This document shows positions 8,888 through 16,653 of a stretch of 64,000 nt of DNA, one piece after another. The DNA is taken from contig NZ_JANIDV010000003.1 of the NCBI RefSeq assembly GCF_026385505.1, positions 211,275 to 275,274 of the forward strand, in the 5' to 3' direction. The notes beneath the pieces were generated by a model. It saw nothing but the letters and a program-made list of their open reading frames with translations. It had not been told where the DNA came from and did no database searches. The position numbers were made by a program, and so were the translations under genes. Positions within the stretch are counted from its first letter, which is position 1. Each line of letters begins with the position of its first letter. The stretch is from Bombella dulcis (GTDB lineage: Bacteria; Pseudomonadota; Alphaproteobacteria; Acetobacterales; Acetobacteraceae).

Positions 8888-9852
8888 GATGTTTCAGTGC
8901 TGCTGTCGAGCAGGTTGTCACGATTGAATGTGAAGGCCGTATTGCAGAAATGGCATTTCATGGAGATCACGCCATCCTGGGCCATGTGGTCGAGGTCATC
9001 CTTGCCGAAACGTTCCAGCACGCTCCGCAGACGTGTCCTGTTGCACCGGCAGCCGAAGGAGAGCGGCCGTGTCGGGGCCAGCTCCACATTCAGCGTCCCG
9101 AACAGGCGGCTGATGAGTGTGGCCGGGGGAATGGTCGGGTCGAACAGTTCATCAGCCGTGAGGGTCTGGCCAAAGGTGCAGGCCGTTTCCCACAGGTCCT
9201 GGATGGTGGCATCGGCATGTTTCTGGTCATCGTTCCCGGCAAGGGGCGTGCTGTCCGGCAGGCGTTCCAGAACCAGGGCACCGGCCTGCCAGCCTGCCTC
9301 CGTATGGCGGGAAAAGAGGTGGATGGCACAGTCATGCTGTTCACTGGTCTGGAAATAATGGACCGCCATTTCAGCCAGGTCCTTGCCTTCCAGCCCAACG
9401 ATGCCCTGATAAAGCTCCGTGTTCGGCCCCTGATCCACGGTGAAGGCCATGTAGCCTTTCCCCAGAAGGCCGGGTGCATCCTCCGGCAGAGGCGTGGCGT
9501 GGTCCTCCGCCATGCGGGCGGTGAAGCGCAGTTCGCCCGCATCGGTACAGTCTGCCAGAAAGAGGGAAACGGGACCGTCCCCTTTGACCTGAAGGGAGAA
9601 GGACCCCTTGAACTTGAGGGCCGTTGACATGGCCGCCACAAGGGCAAGGGCCTGCCCGCCAAGCAGGCGGACCTGTTCAGGCAGCTCTGCATGGCGGGAG
9701 AGGATGGCACCCGCCAGCGGGCCGAGCGTGATCAGCCGCCCACGGACGGGAACATGGCCCAGATGGAAGGGCGTGATGGCATGGGCGACCGTGAGGTCGG
9801 ACACATCATGCGGACGGACGGCGGGGGTGGTGGTCTCTGTCGCCGGGGTCAT
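8884..9852 (-). CDS. hslO: Hsp33 redox-regulated holdase chaperone
   Basis: Cytosolic chaperone activated by oxidation and unfolding, protecting proteins during peroxide or bleach stress. 322 residues from the ATG at 9852, which is preceded by a good Shine-Dalgarno (GGAAAGAGAGGA); a longer upstream reading exists but lacks such a site. The N-terminal half matches Hsp33 (LLGGQALALVAAMSTALKFKGSFSLQ) and the C-terminal zinc switch is intact: CRC followed about 30 residues later by CHFC. It lies 77 bp after argF, with a nested inverted repeat in the gap, and is followed by an overlapping hypothetical gene. Acetic acid bacteria live with strong aerobic oxidation, which suits an Hsp33. Confidence 0.95.
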   Translation of the reverse strand: MTPATETTTPAVRPHDVSDLTVAHAITPFHLGHVPVRGRLITLGPLAGAILSRHAELPEQVRLLGGQALALVAAMSTALKFKGSFSLQVKGDGPVSLFLADCTDAGELRFTARMAEDHATPLPEDAPGLLGKGYMAFTVDQGPNTELYQGIVGLEGKDLAEMAVHYFQTSEQHDCAIHLFSRHTEAGWQAGALVLERLPDSTPLAGNDDQKHADATIQDLWETACTFGQTLTADELFDPTIPPATLISRLFGTLNVELAPTRPLSFGCRCNRTRLRSVLERFGKDDLDHMAQDGVISMKCHFCNTAFTFNRDNLLDSSTETS

Positions 9853-9874
9853 AATCCTCTCTTTCCGGCCTGCT

Positions 9875-9920
9875 TGTCCTTCATCCTGACGGCTCCCGGC
9901 CGGAGGCCGGATGAAGGACA
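9875..9920. repeat. Nested inverted repeat between argF and hslO
   Basis: TGTCCTTCATCC (9875-9886) and GGATGAAGGACA (9909-9920) are perfect 12-bp complements; the 22-base loop itself contains CCGGCC/GGCCGG with a 3-base loop (about 9896-9910). The structure would fold in the argF-hslO transcript. There is no downstream T-run, so it may be a processing or stability element rather than an intrinsic terminator. Confidence 0.65.
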
Positions 9921-9929
9921 GGCGAGGGC

Positions 9930-10898
9930 CTAGCCCTGATAGTCTGAAAGGTCGTCCTTTTCCATGCACCAGAGCAGCAGACCCTTCTGGGCGTGCAGGC
10001 GGTTTTCTGCTTCATCGAACACGACAGAGGCCGGGCTTTCAAACACGGCCTTGCTGACTTCTTCCCCTATATGGGCAGGCAGGCAGTGCATGAACAGGGC
10101 TTCCGGCGAGGCGAGGGCCATGAGGGCTTTATCGACATGGTAGGGACGGAAAATCCTGAGGCGGTTTTCCGCATCCTTGTCCCCCATGCTGACCCATGTG
10201 TCCGTGATGACGGCATCAGCCCCTTCTGCGGCTTCCCTGGGGTCATGTGTCAGCCGGATGTCGCCCCCATTGTCCCGTGCCCATTTCACGGCGGTTTCGG
10301 AAGGCGTGAACTCGCCTTCCGGTGTGGCCAGGTGCAGGGAGAAGCCCAGACGGGCGGCCGCTTCGATCATGGAGGTGGCAACATTGTTGCCATCGCCGAT
10401 CCAGGCGAGTTTCCGACCCGTGATCGGGCCACGATGTTCCTCAAAGGTGAGGATGTCGGCCAGAATCTGCACGGGATGGGAGACCGGCGTCAGCCCGTTG
10501 ATGACGGGGACGCTGCTCCAGCGGGCCAGTTCCCGCAGGTTGGCATCCGTACCCGTGCGCAGGGTGATGACGTCCAGAAAACGGGACAGGACACGGGCCG
10601 TGTCGGCAATGGATTCACCACGGCCCAGCTGCATCTCGGAGGGCGACAGGACATTGACGGTTCCGCCAAGCTGTTTCATGCCGATTTCAAAGGAGACACG
10701 GGTGCGTGTGGAGGGGCGGGACATCATCAGCCCCAGCGCACGGCCAGCCAGAGGCAGGCCGGGGCAGAGCGGGTGCCTGCGGCCCTGCTGGAGAGCCTTG
10801 ATCCGTGCGGCGAGCGTGAGGATGTGCCGCAGTGTCTCGGTGGAGTGATCCTTGATGTCAAGGAAGTGACGGGGCGATGAGGCTTTGCGGGTGCTCAT
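9930..10898 (-). CDS. argF: Ornithine carbamoyltransferase
   Basis: Makes citrulline from ornithine and carbamoyl phosphate in arginine biosynthesis (cytosol). The 322-residue protein carries the carbamoyl-phosphate loop STRTR (63-67) followed by VSFEIGMKQLGG, and the ornithine-binding HCLP motif near residue 277. Length is normal for the family. It starts 12 bp after the argD stop, so argD-argF form an operon; hslO follows 77 bp downstream. argC is elsewhere in the window (46439), so the arginine genes are scattered. Confidence 0.97.
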   Translation of the reverse strand: MSTRKASSPRHFLDIKDHSTETLRHILTLAARIKALQQGRRHPLCPGLPLAGRALGLMMSRPSTRTRVSFEIGMKQLGGTVNVLSPSEMQLGRGESIADTARVLSRFLDVITLRTGTDANLRELARWSSVPVINGLTPVSHPVQILADILTFEEHRGPITGRKLAWIGDGNNVATSMIEAAARLGFSLHLATPEGEFTPSETAVKWARDNGGDIRLTHDPREAAEGADAVITDTWVSMGDKDAENRLRIFRPYHVDKALMALASPEALFMHCLPAHIGEEVSKAVFESPASVVFDEAENRLHAQKGLLLWCMEKDDLSDYQG

Positions 10899-10910
10899 GC
10901 ACGGGTCTCC

Positions 10911-12086
10911 TTACTTGATGTCGAGGGCGTGAGCGGCATGCCCGATGCGGGTGCAGGCTTCCTGACAGTCAGCCTCGGTTGCGATGAGAGAGGGAACCAG
11001 ACGCAGCACGTTGTCGCCTGCGCCTATGGCCAGCAGGCCTTCTTCCATGACGGCTGCCAGAACGTCACCGGCAGGAATGCGGCAGCGCAGCCCCCGCATC
11101 AGCCCGACACCACGGGCTTCCTCGAAGATGTTGGGATGGTCCGTCACGCATTTCTGGAGCATGATCCCGAAGGCCTCGCCCGTTTTGCGGACATGATCCA
11201 GAAAGCCCGGGGCCAGAATTTCGTTCACCACGGCAAATCCGGCGGCACAGGCCAGCGGGTTGCCGCCATAGGTCGTGCCGTGCGTGCCGGGGGTGAGGTG
11301 CTGTGCCAGAGCCTCCCGTGCCAGAACGGCCCCAAGGGGGAAGCCGCCTCCGATGCCCTTGGCGGAAGAGACGACATCCGGCGTGATGCCCGCCTGCTCG
11401 AAGGCGAAGAGCGTGCCAGTACGGCCCATGCCGCTCTGCACTTCATCAATGCCCAGATACAGGCCCTTCTCGTCACACAGGGCACGGAGCGCACGGAGGA
11501 AGGCATGGTCTGCTGTCCGGATGCCGCTTTCGCCTTGTACGGGTTCCAGCAGGATACCGGCTGTCTGGTCCGTCACGGCAGCCTGAACGGCCCTGATGTC
11601 ATTGAAGGGAACGTGGTCGAACCCGTCCACCGGTGTTCCGAACCCTTCCAGATAGGCCGGGTTGCCGGTGGCGGAGATGGTGGCCAGTGTCCGGCCATGA
11701 AAGGCGTTGTTGAAGCAGATGATCCGTGTGCGTTCGGGATGGCCGTTTTTGTACTGTGCCCGCCGGATCAGCTTGATGAGGCCTTCATTGGCCTCTGCTC
11801 CGGAATTGCAGAAAAGGACGGAATCCGCAAAGCTGTTCGCCACCAGCAGATCTGCCAGAGCTTTGGCCTGCGGCACCTGATAGAGGTTCGAGACGTGGAT
11901 GAGTTTCCCTGCCTGGCGGGTGATGGCCTCCACAAGGGCAGGATGGCTGTGACCGAGGGAGGATACGGCAATGCCTGCTCCGAAATCCAGATAACGTCGC
12001 CCGTTCGTGCCGGTAAGCCAGAGGCCTTCGCCATGCTCGAAGGCGAGGTCGAAGCGTTTGTAGTTCGGCATGATGGAGGCGATCAT
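10911..12086 (-). CDS. argD: Acetylornithine aminotransferase
   Basis: PLP enzyme converting N-acetylglutamate semialdehyde to N-acetylornithine; it may also act in lysine synthesis as succinyl-DAP transaminase. Class III aminotransferase signatures are clear: an N-terminal block with GRRYLDFGAGIAV, then IDEVQSGMGRTG and the PLP lysine in SSAKGIGGGFPLGA. I take the ATG at 12086 (MIASIMPNYKRFDLAF), which matches where family members begin, giving 391 residues; a GTG at 12122 would add 12 residues. It is the promoter-proximal gene of argD-argF. Confidence 0.95.
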   Translation of the reverse strand: MIASIMPNYKRFDLAFEHGEGLWLTGTNGRRYLDFGAGIAVSSLGHSHPALVEAITRQAGKLIHVSNLYQVPQAKALADLLVANSFADSVLFCNSGAEANEGLIKLIRRAQYKNGHPERTRIICFNNAFHGRTLATISATGNPAYLEGFGTPVDGFDHVPFNDIRAVQAAVTDQTAGILLEPVQGESGIRTADHAFLRALRALCDEKGLYLGIDEVQSGMGRTGTLFAFEQAGITPDVVSSAKGIGGGFPLGAVLAREALAQHLTPGTHGTTYGGNPLACAAGFAVVNEILAPGFLDHVRKTGEAFGIMLQKCVTDHPNIFEEARGVGLMRGLRCRIPAGDVLAAVMEEGLLAIGAGDNVLRLVPSLIATEADCQEACTRIGHAAHALDIK

Positions 12087-12290
12087 TGTGGACGCATTTC
12101 CCGGTCTGAAGACTGACGACACGCAGCCCGCGTTCCCTGCTACATGGCCTGTTCCGTGCCCCCAACAGAAAACGCCCCTGTCCGTATCACCAGATCAGGG
12201 GAGACTGCACTGCCATACTGCGTGCAGAAAAAAGAATCGTCAAATCCTGTTTTGCCGGCATGGCGTATGGCATGACGGGAAAAGCGACCC

Positions 12291-13937
12291 TTACAGGCGG
12301 TGATAGACAAGGTTCCGTGCCAGCCAGCAGCTGATGCGTACCTGATGGATGCGCCCGTTGCGCCGCTGGAAGTGCAGTGTCCAGTCGCCCGGCGGCGTAT
12401 GGTCGAGGGCACGGGGGCAGGGGAAGGTCCACAGGTCTGGCCCCAGATGGGTCAGCCGCTCCATCCGTCCGGTCCCCAGAAGGCCGGAGAAGCCCCCATG
12501 AAGCAGCCCGCCCTGGCGGGTGATGGTGAAGCGGGAACCGTCCAGCTCTTCGCAGCCATAGTCTCCCGCCAGCTCTGCCGGATCAGTCTGGGGCGTGTCG
12601 GGATAGGGGCGGAGAAGCACATGACGGTTTTCTCCCGGCCGTCCCATGATGAGATGGGGGCCGGAGGCTCCCTGTGCGTGGCCCTGCATGTGTTCGCCCT
12701 GGATATAACGGACACGGACATTTCCGGCCTCGGCAAGCTGGGGCGTGATGATGTCCAGCGTTTCCGGCAGCATGAGGTAGCGGAGCTGGAGTTTCCCGGC
12801 TCCCGCAGCGGTGATGCGGGCGGAGAGGCCGGTTTCCTCATCCAGCCACAGCCCTTCCAGCGCATGAGGTGTCCGGTCGCTGGATGAGCTGGATGAAGTG
12901 GCCCTGACGGCCGGTTTTTCCTCTTCGCCCAGAAAGGCCCGGAACAGGCTGGCAGCGGCCTGCTGGGCGGGTGACATGTGATTGAAAAGGACGATGACCG
13001 AAAGGCGCAGGGCAGTACAGTGCAGCCGGTTGGACCGCCAGCCCCGCAGGGCACCGCCGTGGGCCGTGATGTCGTGTCCGGCGATCTTTCCATGCTGTAG
13101 TCCGAAGCCATAGGGGGCTTTGTGCCCGTTATCGAACTGCACGGGGCGGCTCAGGCGGTTATAGAGGCCATTGGGGTCATCACGCTGCTGGTCGATGAAC
13201 TGTTCCCAGGCGATCATGTCATCCAGTGAGGCGGCCATTCCGGCATCGCCTGTCCAGTAGATGTGGTTGCGGGCGGGCCAGTATCCGCCCTCCTGCGTGC
13301 CTTCATAACCGGTCGTGCCATCGGGCAGGGCACTGGTTTCCGCGGCCAGGATGGCCCGTTTCATGCCGACCCTGTCGAAAATATGCTGCTGGAGTAGTTC
13401 GGCAAAGCTCAGCCCGCTTTCATCTTCCATTGCTTCGGAAATGAGACGGAAATTCTGGTTGACGTAGGAATAGGACGTGCCGGGGAGAAACTGGAGAGAG
13501 CGGGTCCCGGCAATGACATGGTCGGAATCTGCCGGGCTGAACATGCCTTCGATGGCGGCTCCGTGCAGCATGGCGACGGCCCAGTAATCCCGCAGGCCGG
13601 ACTGATTATGGGCAAGCTGCGTGACGGTCGGCGGGTCGGACCGGAGATGGGGCAGGCGTTTCCTGACATGGGGGGCGAGGATTTCGGGGTCCTCATACCG
13701 GTCCAGCATGGTTGCACAGGTGAACTGCTTGGTAATGGAGCAGATGCGGAACAGGCTGGATGAGGTGAAAGGCAGTCTGCGTTCCAGGGACGCATAGCCC
13801 CAGCAGTGCCGTGCGATCACCCTGCCCTCGTGCAGGACGGCCACAGCTCCCCCCGGCCCCGGATAACGTTCGGCTATGGCCTGCATCTCTGTCTGTATGC
13901 GCTCGGTTCGGGGCAGGGCGGAGCGTTGTGCGTGCAT
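12291..13937 (-). CDS. dap: D-aminopeptidase / serine beta-lactamase-fold hydrolase (family S12)
   Basis: Penicillin-recognising-fold hydrolase, likely removing N-terminal D-amino acids from peptides. The 548-residue protein has the SxxK pair S67-I-T-K70, the YxN element Y158-V-N160, and a C-terminal HGG-type motif (AHGGALRG, near 292). These positions are each about five residues later than the Ser62/Lys65/Tyr153/His287 set I recall for Ochrobactrum D-aminopeptidase. Residues after about 340 look like the two beta-barrel domains of that enzyme (EGLWLDEETGLSARIT). No signal peptide is seen, so it is probably cytosolic. Monocistronic and divergent from recX. Alternative reading: a generic class C beta-lactamase-like protein. 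Confidence 0.82.
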   Translation of the reverse strand: MHAQRSALPRTERIQTEMQAIAERYPGPGGAVAVLHEGRVIARHCWGYASLERRLPFTSSSLFRICSITKQFTCATMLDRYEDPEILAPHVRKRLPHLRSDPPTVTQLAHNQSGLRDYWAVAMLHGAAIEGMFSPADSDHVIAGTRSLQFLPGTSYSYVNQNFRLISEAMEDESGLSFAELLQQHIFDRVGMKRAILAAETSALPDGTTGYEGTQEGGYWPARNHIYWTGDAGMAASLDDMIAWEQFIDQQRDDPNGLYNRLSRPVQFDNGHKAPYGFGLQHGKIAGHDITAHGGALRGWRSNRLHCTALRLSVIVLFNHMSPAQQAAASLFRAFLGEEEKPAVRATSSSSSSDRTPHALEGLWLDEETGLSARITAAGAGKLQLRYLMLPETLDIITPQLAEAGNVRVRYIQGEHMQGHAQGASGPHLIMGRPGENRHVLLRPYPDTPQTDPAELAGDYGCEELDGSRFTITRQGGLLHGGFSGLLGTGRMERLTHLGPDLWTFPCPRALDHTPPGDWTLHFQRRNGRIHQVRISCWLARNLVYHRL

Positions 13938-14029
13938 GAAAACTCACTGGCGGGTAATGTGACGGAGGCCTGTCTTCCAGTGATGAAGATTTTGGACGGA
14001 CGGAGCAAGACAGGTTATGGACTGATCGC

Positions 14030-14635
14030 ATGGATGTTATCCCACCTTCACCAGATCATCAGACATTGAGAGAAGCGGCCCTGGCCCATCTGGCCCGGTT
14101 TGCCACGACCCGGCAGAATCTGAAGCAGATGCTGCAGCGGCGTGTCCGCCGCTGGGGTGTGCGGGCCGTCAGGGCGGGCATGTTCGCTGAAGATGCCGCC
14201 ATGCATGAGGAAGCCTGCCAGCCCCTGATAGAGCAGATCGTGGACGAGATGGAACAGCTCGGGGCGGTGGATGATGCCGGTTTTTCCCGCTCCAGGGCGC
14301 GTAATCTGGCCCGTTCAGGGCGATCCCGTCGGGCGGTGCAGGCGCATCTTCAGGCGAAAGGTGTTGATGGTGAGACCGTCCGTCAGGCCGTGGATGAAAG
14401 TCTTGGGGAGGCGGGCGACGAGCGTGCCCGTCAGGCCGAGCTGGCGGCGGCACTCGTTCTGGCCCGCAAGAGGACTGTCGGCCCGTTTCACAGACCGGAC
14501 AGGCCGGAGAAAGACCGCATGAAAGTGCTGGCCATCTTCGCCCGGAACGGTTTCTCGCAGGATGTTGCGACGAAGGCCCTTGAGATGGATAGGGAAGAAG
14601 CAGAAGACCTCATCATTGAGTTCCGGTCCCTGTGA
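14030..14635 (+). CDS. recX: RecX-family regulator of RecA
   Basis: Modulates RecA filament growth. The 201-residue protein has the RecX pattern: an N-terminal LARFATTRQNLKQMLQRRV block, then three-helix repeats with charged, Arg/Lys-rich segments (SRSRARNLARSGRSRRAVQAHL) and a C-terminal repeat (ARNGFSQDVATKAL). The usual recA neighbour is not present in this window. Divergent from the D-aminopeptidase gene with a 92-bp shared upstream region. Confidence 0.88.
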   Translation: MDVIPPSPDHQTLREAALAHLARFATTRQNLKQMLQRRVRRWGVRAVRAGMFAEDAAMHEEACQPLIEQIVDEMEQLGAVDDAGFSRSRARNLARSGRSRRAVQAHLQAKGVDGETVRQAVDESLGEAGDERARQAELAAALVLARKRTVGPFHRPDRPEKDRMKVLAIFARNGFSQDVATKALEMDREEAEDLIIEFRSL

Positions 14636-14717
14636 GGGGGAAGCTGTCAGGGGCCAGATTCGGCCTCAATGGCCGGGTAGATGTCTGGCGTGAGACAAGA
14701 ACAGGAATGAGGTAGAC

Positions 14718-15209
14718 GTGGAAGGAAGCCGGTCCGTCATGGAGAGGCAGGAGAATCATGCCCGGTGGGGCGTGATGGCTGTCCTGCTGGCCTGCCTCAC
14801 TCTCGGGGCGTGCAGTTCGGTCGGGTCCTATCATGGGCCGGTGCAGTGTGCGCCCTATGCCAGGCAGGTCAGTGGCATCAATCTGCGGGGGCGTGCGGCG
14901 AGCTGGTGGTGGGAGGCACGGGGCCATTACCAGCGCAGTCACAGGCCGCAGCCGGGGAGTGTACTGGTCTTCCGGGCCAGTTCCCGCATTCCGGACGGGC
15001 ATGTGTCGGTCGTGAGGCGTATCCGCACGAAGCGGCGGATTGAGGTGGACCATGCCAACTGGGTGGGTGGCCGTATTGAACATGGCGTGCCGGTGGAGGA
15101 TGTGTCCCCACGGGGTGACTGGTCATCAGTCCGTGTCTGGTGGGCACCGGTGGGCAGCATGGGCAGGCGGGCCTATGCAACCTATGGTTTTATCCTGCCC
15201 CCGCACTAG
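14718..15209 (+). CDS. CHAP-domain putative lipoprotein amidase
   Basis: Probable cell-wall-associated protein with a cysteine/histidine amidohydrolase-peptidase fold. After a hydrophobic leader ending in a lipobox-like LGAC (residues about 31-34) the sequence shows the CHAP cysteine block VQCAPYARQVSG and the histidine block DGHVSVVRRI, the expected catalytic pair. Total length 163 residues from GTG 14718, preceded by GAGG; an in-frame ATG at 14739 is also plausible. Such single-domain proteins may cleave peptidoglycan stem peptides. Stands between recX and tatA on the same strand. Confidence 0.78.
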   Translation: MEGSRSVMERQENHARWGVMAVLLACLTLGACSSVGSYHGPVQCAPYARQVSGINLRGRAASWWWEARGHYQRSHRPQPGSVLVFRASSRIPDGHVSVVRRIRTKRRIEVDHANWVGGRIEHGVPVEDVSPRGDWSSVRVWWAPVGSMGRRAYATYGFILPPH

Positions 15210-15313
15210 GGTGAGGCCGTGACATGGCAGGGCGCATGGCCTGAGGGGTTGCACAATCCGTCCGCCCCTGCCACATGAAGGATGCCTTAAACCTCATTGG
15301 GGAGAATGGTCCT

Positions 15314-15601
15314 ATGGGTACCATGAGTCCGATTCACTGGATAATCCTTGCCGTTATTGTTCTGGTGCTGTTCGGTGGTGGCGGCAAGATCAGCAGCCTG
15401 ATGGGGGATTTTGCCAAAGGGATCAAATCCTTCAAGAAGGGCATGGCTGAGGACGACAAGGATGGGGCCAGCCCGAAACCGGCTGACGAGCGTCTGTCTG
15501 CTCCACAGGCCCAGCAGACCACCAGCCAGCCGCAGGGAACGGCAGCGCATCAGCAGCCCGATGCCCGCATGGCTGATGATGAAAGCCACCGGTCTCACTG
15601 A
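15314..15601 (+). CDS. tatA: Sec-independent translocase subunit TatA
   Basis: Pore-forming subunit of the twin-arginine export system in the inner membrane. The 95-residue reading from ATG 15314 (GGAGA eight bases upstream) has the N-terminal membrane helix ([17 protein letters not shown]) followed by the FG-hinge and amphipathic helix [19 protein letters not shown], then a charged, Gln-rich tail. tatB and tatC are not adjacent, as is common for some alphaproteobacteria. One plausible substrate, the dehydrogenase small subunit, is in this window. Confidence 0.9.
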   Translation: MGTMSPIHWIILAVIVLVLFGGGGKISSLMGDFAKGIKSFKKGMAEDDKDGASPKPADERLSAPQAQQTTSQPQGTAAHQQPDARMADDESHRSH

Positions 15602-15646
15602 CCGGCGCGGAACGGTCCTGACCCATGATGACCTGATGATGCTGAC

Positions 15647-16579
15647 ATGACTTTCTGCACAGACTGGCGGGCCGTGCCCCGTGCCTGCTGGGGGGCGGCA
15701 GTCGCTCTGGGGAATTTTGACGGTGTGCATCGTGGCCATGTGCATCTGCTGCAGAGCCTGAGGATGGCCCGTCCCGGCTGCCGGCTGGGGGTGTTGACCT
15801 TCGAGCCGCATCCACGGTCTCTTTTCCGCCCGCAGGACCCGCCCTTCCGCCTCATGCGGCCGGAGGTGCGTGCCGCCGCCCTGAAGGAACAGGGCGTGAG
15901 CTGTCTTGTGCAGGCCGCCTTTGATGAGGCTTTTTCCCATCTGGGGGCAGAAGCCTTTGTCCGGGATGTGCTGATCGAGGGGCTTCATGTGGCCCATGTG
16001 GCCTGCGGAGCGGACTTTGCCTTCGGGCACAGGCGTGAGGGGGATGTCACGCTGCTGGAGCAGCTCCTGGTGGAGCATGGGGTCGGTGTCAGCATCGTTC
16101 CGCAGCTGGCGGATGTGGCTGGTCCTGTCTCATCCAGCCGGATACGCCGCCTCCTTCAGGAAGGCTATCCGGAGAAAGCGGCGGAACTTCTGGGGCGCAA
16201 CTGGGCCATTACGGGGGAAGTCGTCAGGGGGGACCAGCGGGGCCGCCTTCTGGGGTTCCCGACAGCGAATATTGCGCTGGGGGACCATATGGAACCTGCC
16301 CGAGGGGTCTATGCCGTGCGGGTGAGGATGCCGGATGGCAGGCTCGTGCCCGGTGTGGCCAATATCGGCCGCCGCCCGACCATTAATGACGGGCGGGAGA
16401 GCCGGCTGGAGGCGCATCTGTTCGGTCTGGATGAGGACCTGTACGGCCAGACGCTCAGCGTGGAGCTGGTCGCCCTGCTGCGGGATGAAAAACGCTTCTC
16501 TTCCCTTGAAGAGCTGAAGGCCCATATCGCCGCCGATGCGGCACAGGCGAAGACGGTGCTCGGCAAGACAGGGGGTTGA
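15647..16579 (+). CDS. ribF: Bifunctional riboflavin kinase / FAD synthetase
   Basis: Converts riboflavin to FMN and FMN to FAD. The 310-residue protein has the nucleotidyltransferase loop ALGNFDGVHRGH (about 20-31), SSSRIRRLLQEG marking the end of the adenylyltransferase domain, and the C-terminal riboflavin kinase motif RGRLLGFPTANI plus GVANIGRRPTI. FAD supply is relevant to the large flavoprotein dehydrogenases of this organism. Lies 75 bp before ileS on the same strand, a common ribF-ileS-lspA order in proteobacteria. Confidence 0.96.
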   Translation: MTFCTDWRAVPRACWGAAVALGNFDGVHRGHVHLLQSLRMARPGCRLGVLTFEPHPRSLFRPQDPPFRLMRPEVRAAALKEQGVSCLVQAAFDEAFSHLGAEAFVRDVLIEGLHVAHVACGADFAFGHRREGDVTLLEQLLVEHGVGVSIVPQLADVAGPVSSSRIRRLLQEGYPEKAAELLGRNWAITGEVVRGDQRGRLLGFPTANIALGDHMEPARGVYAVRVRMPDGRLVPGVANIGRRPTINDGRESRLEAHLFGLDEDLYGQTLSVELVALLRDEKRFSSLEELKAHIAADAAQAKTVLGKTGG

Positions 16580-16653
16580 CCGGGCGGGCAGGCTCTCTCC
16601 ATAAGTAGAGGTATTTTTCTTCCGATACTTTTGAGAGCTGGCGCATCTATTCC

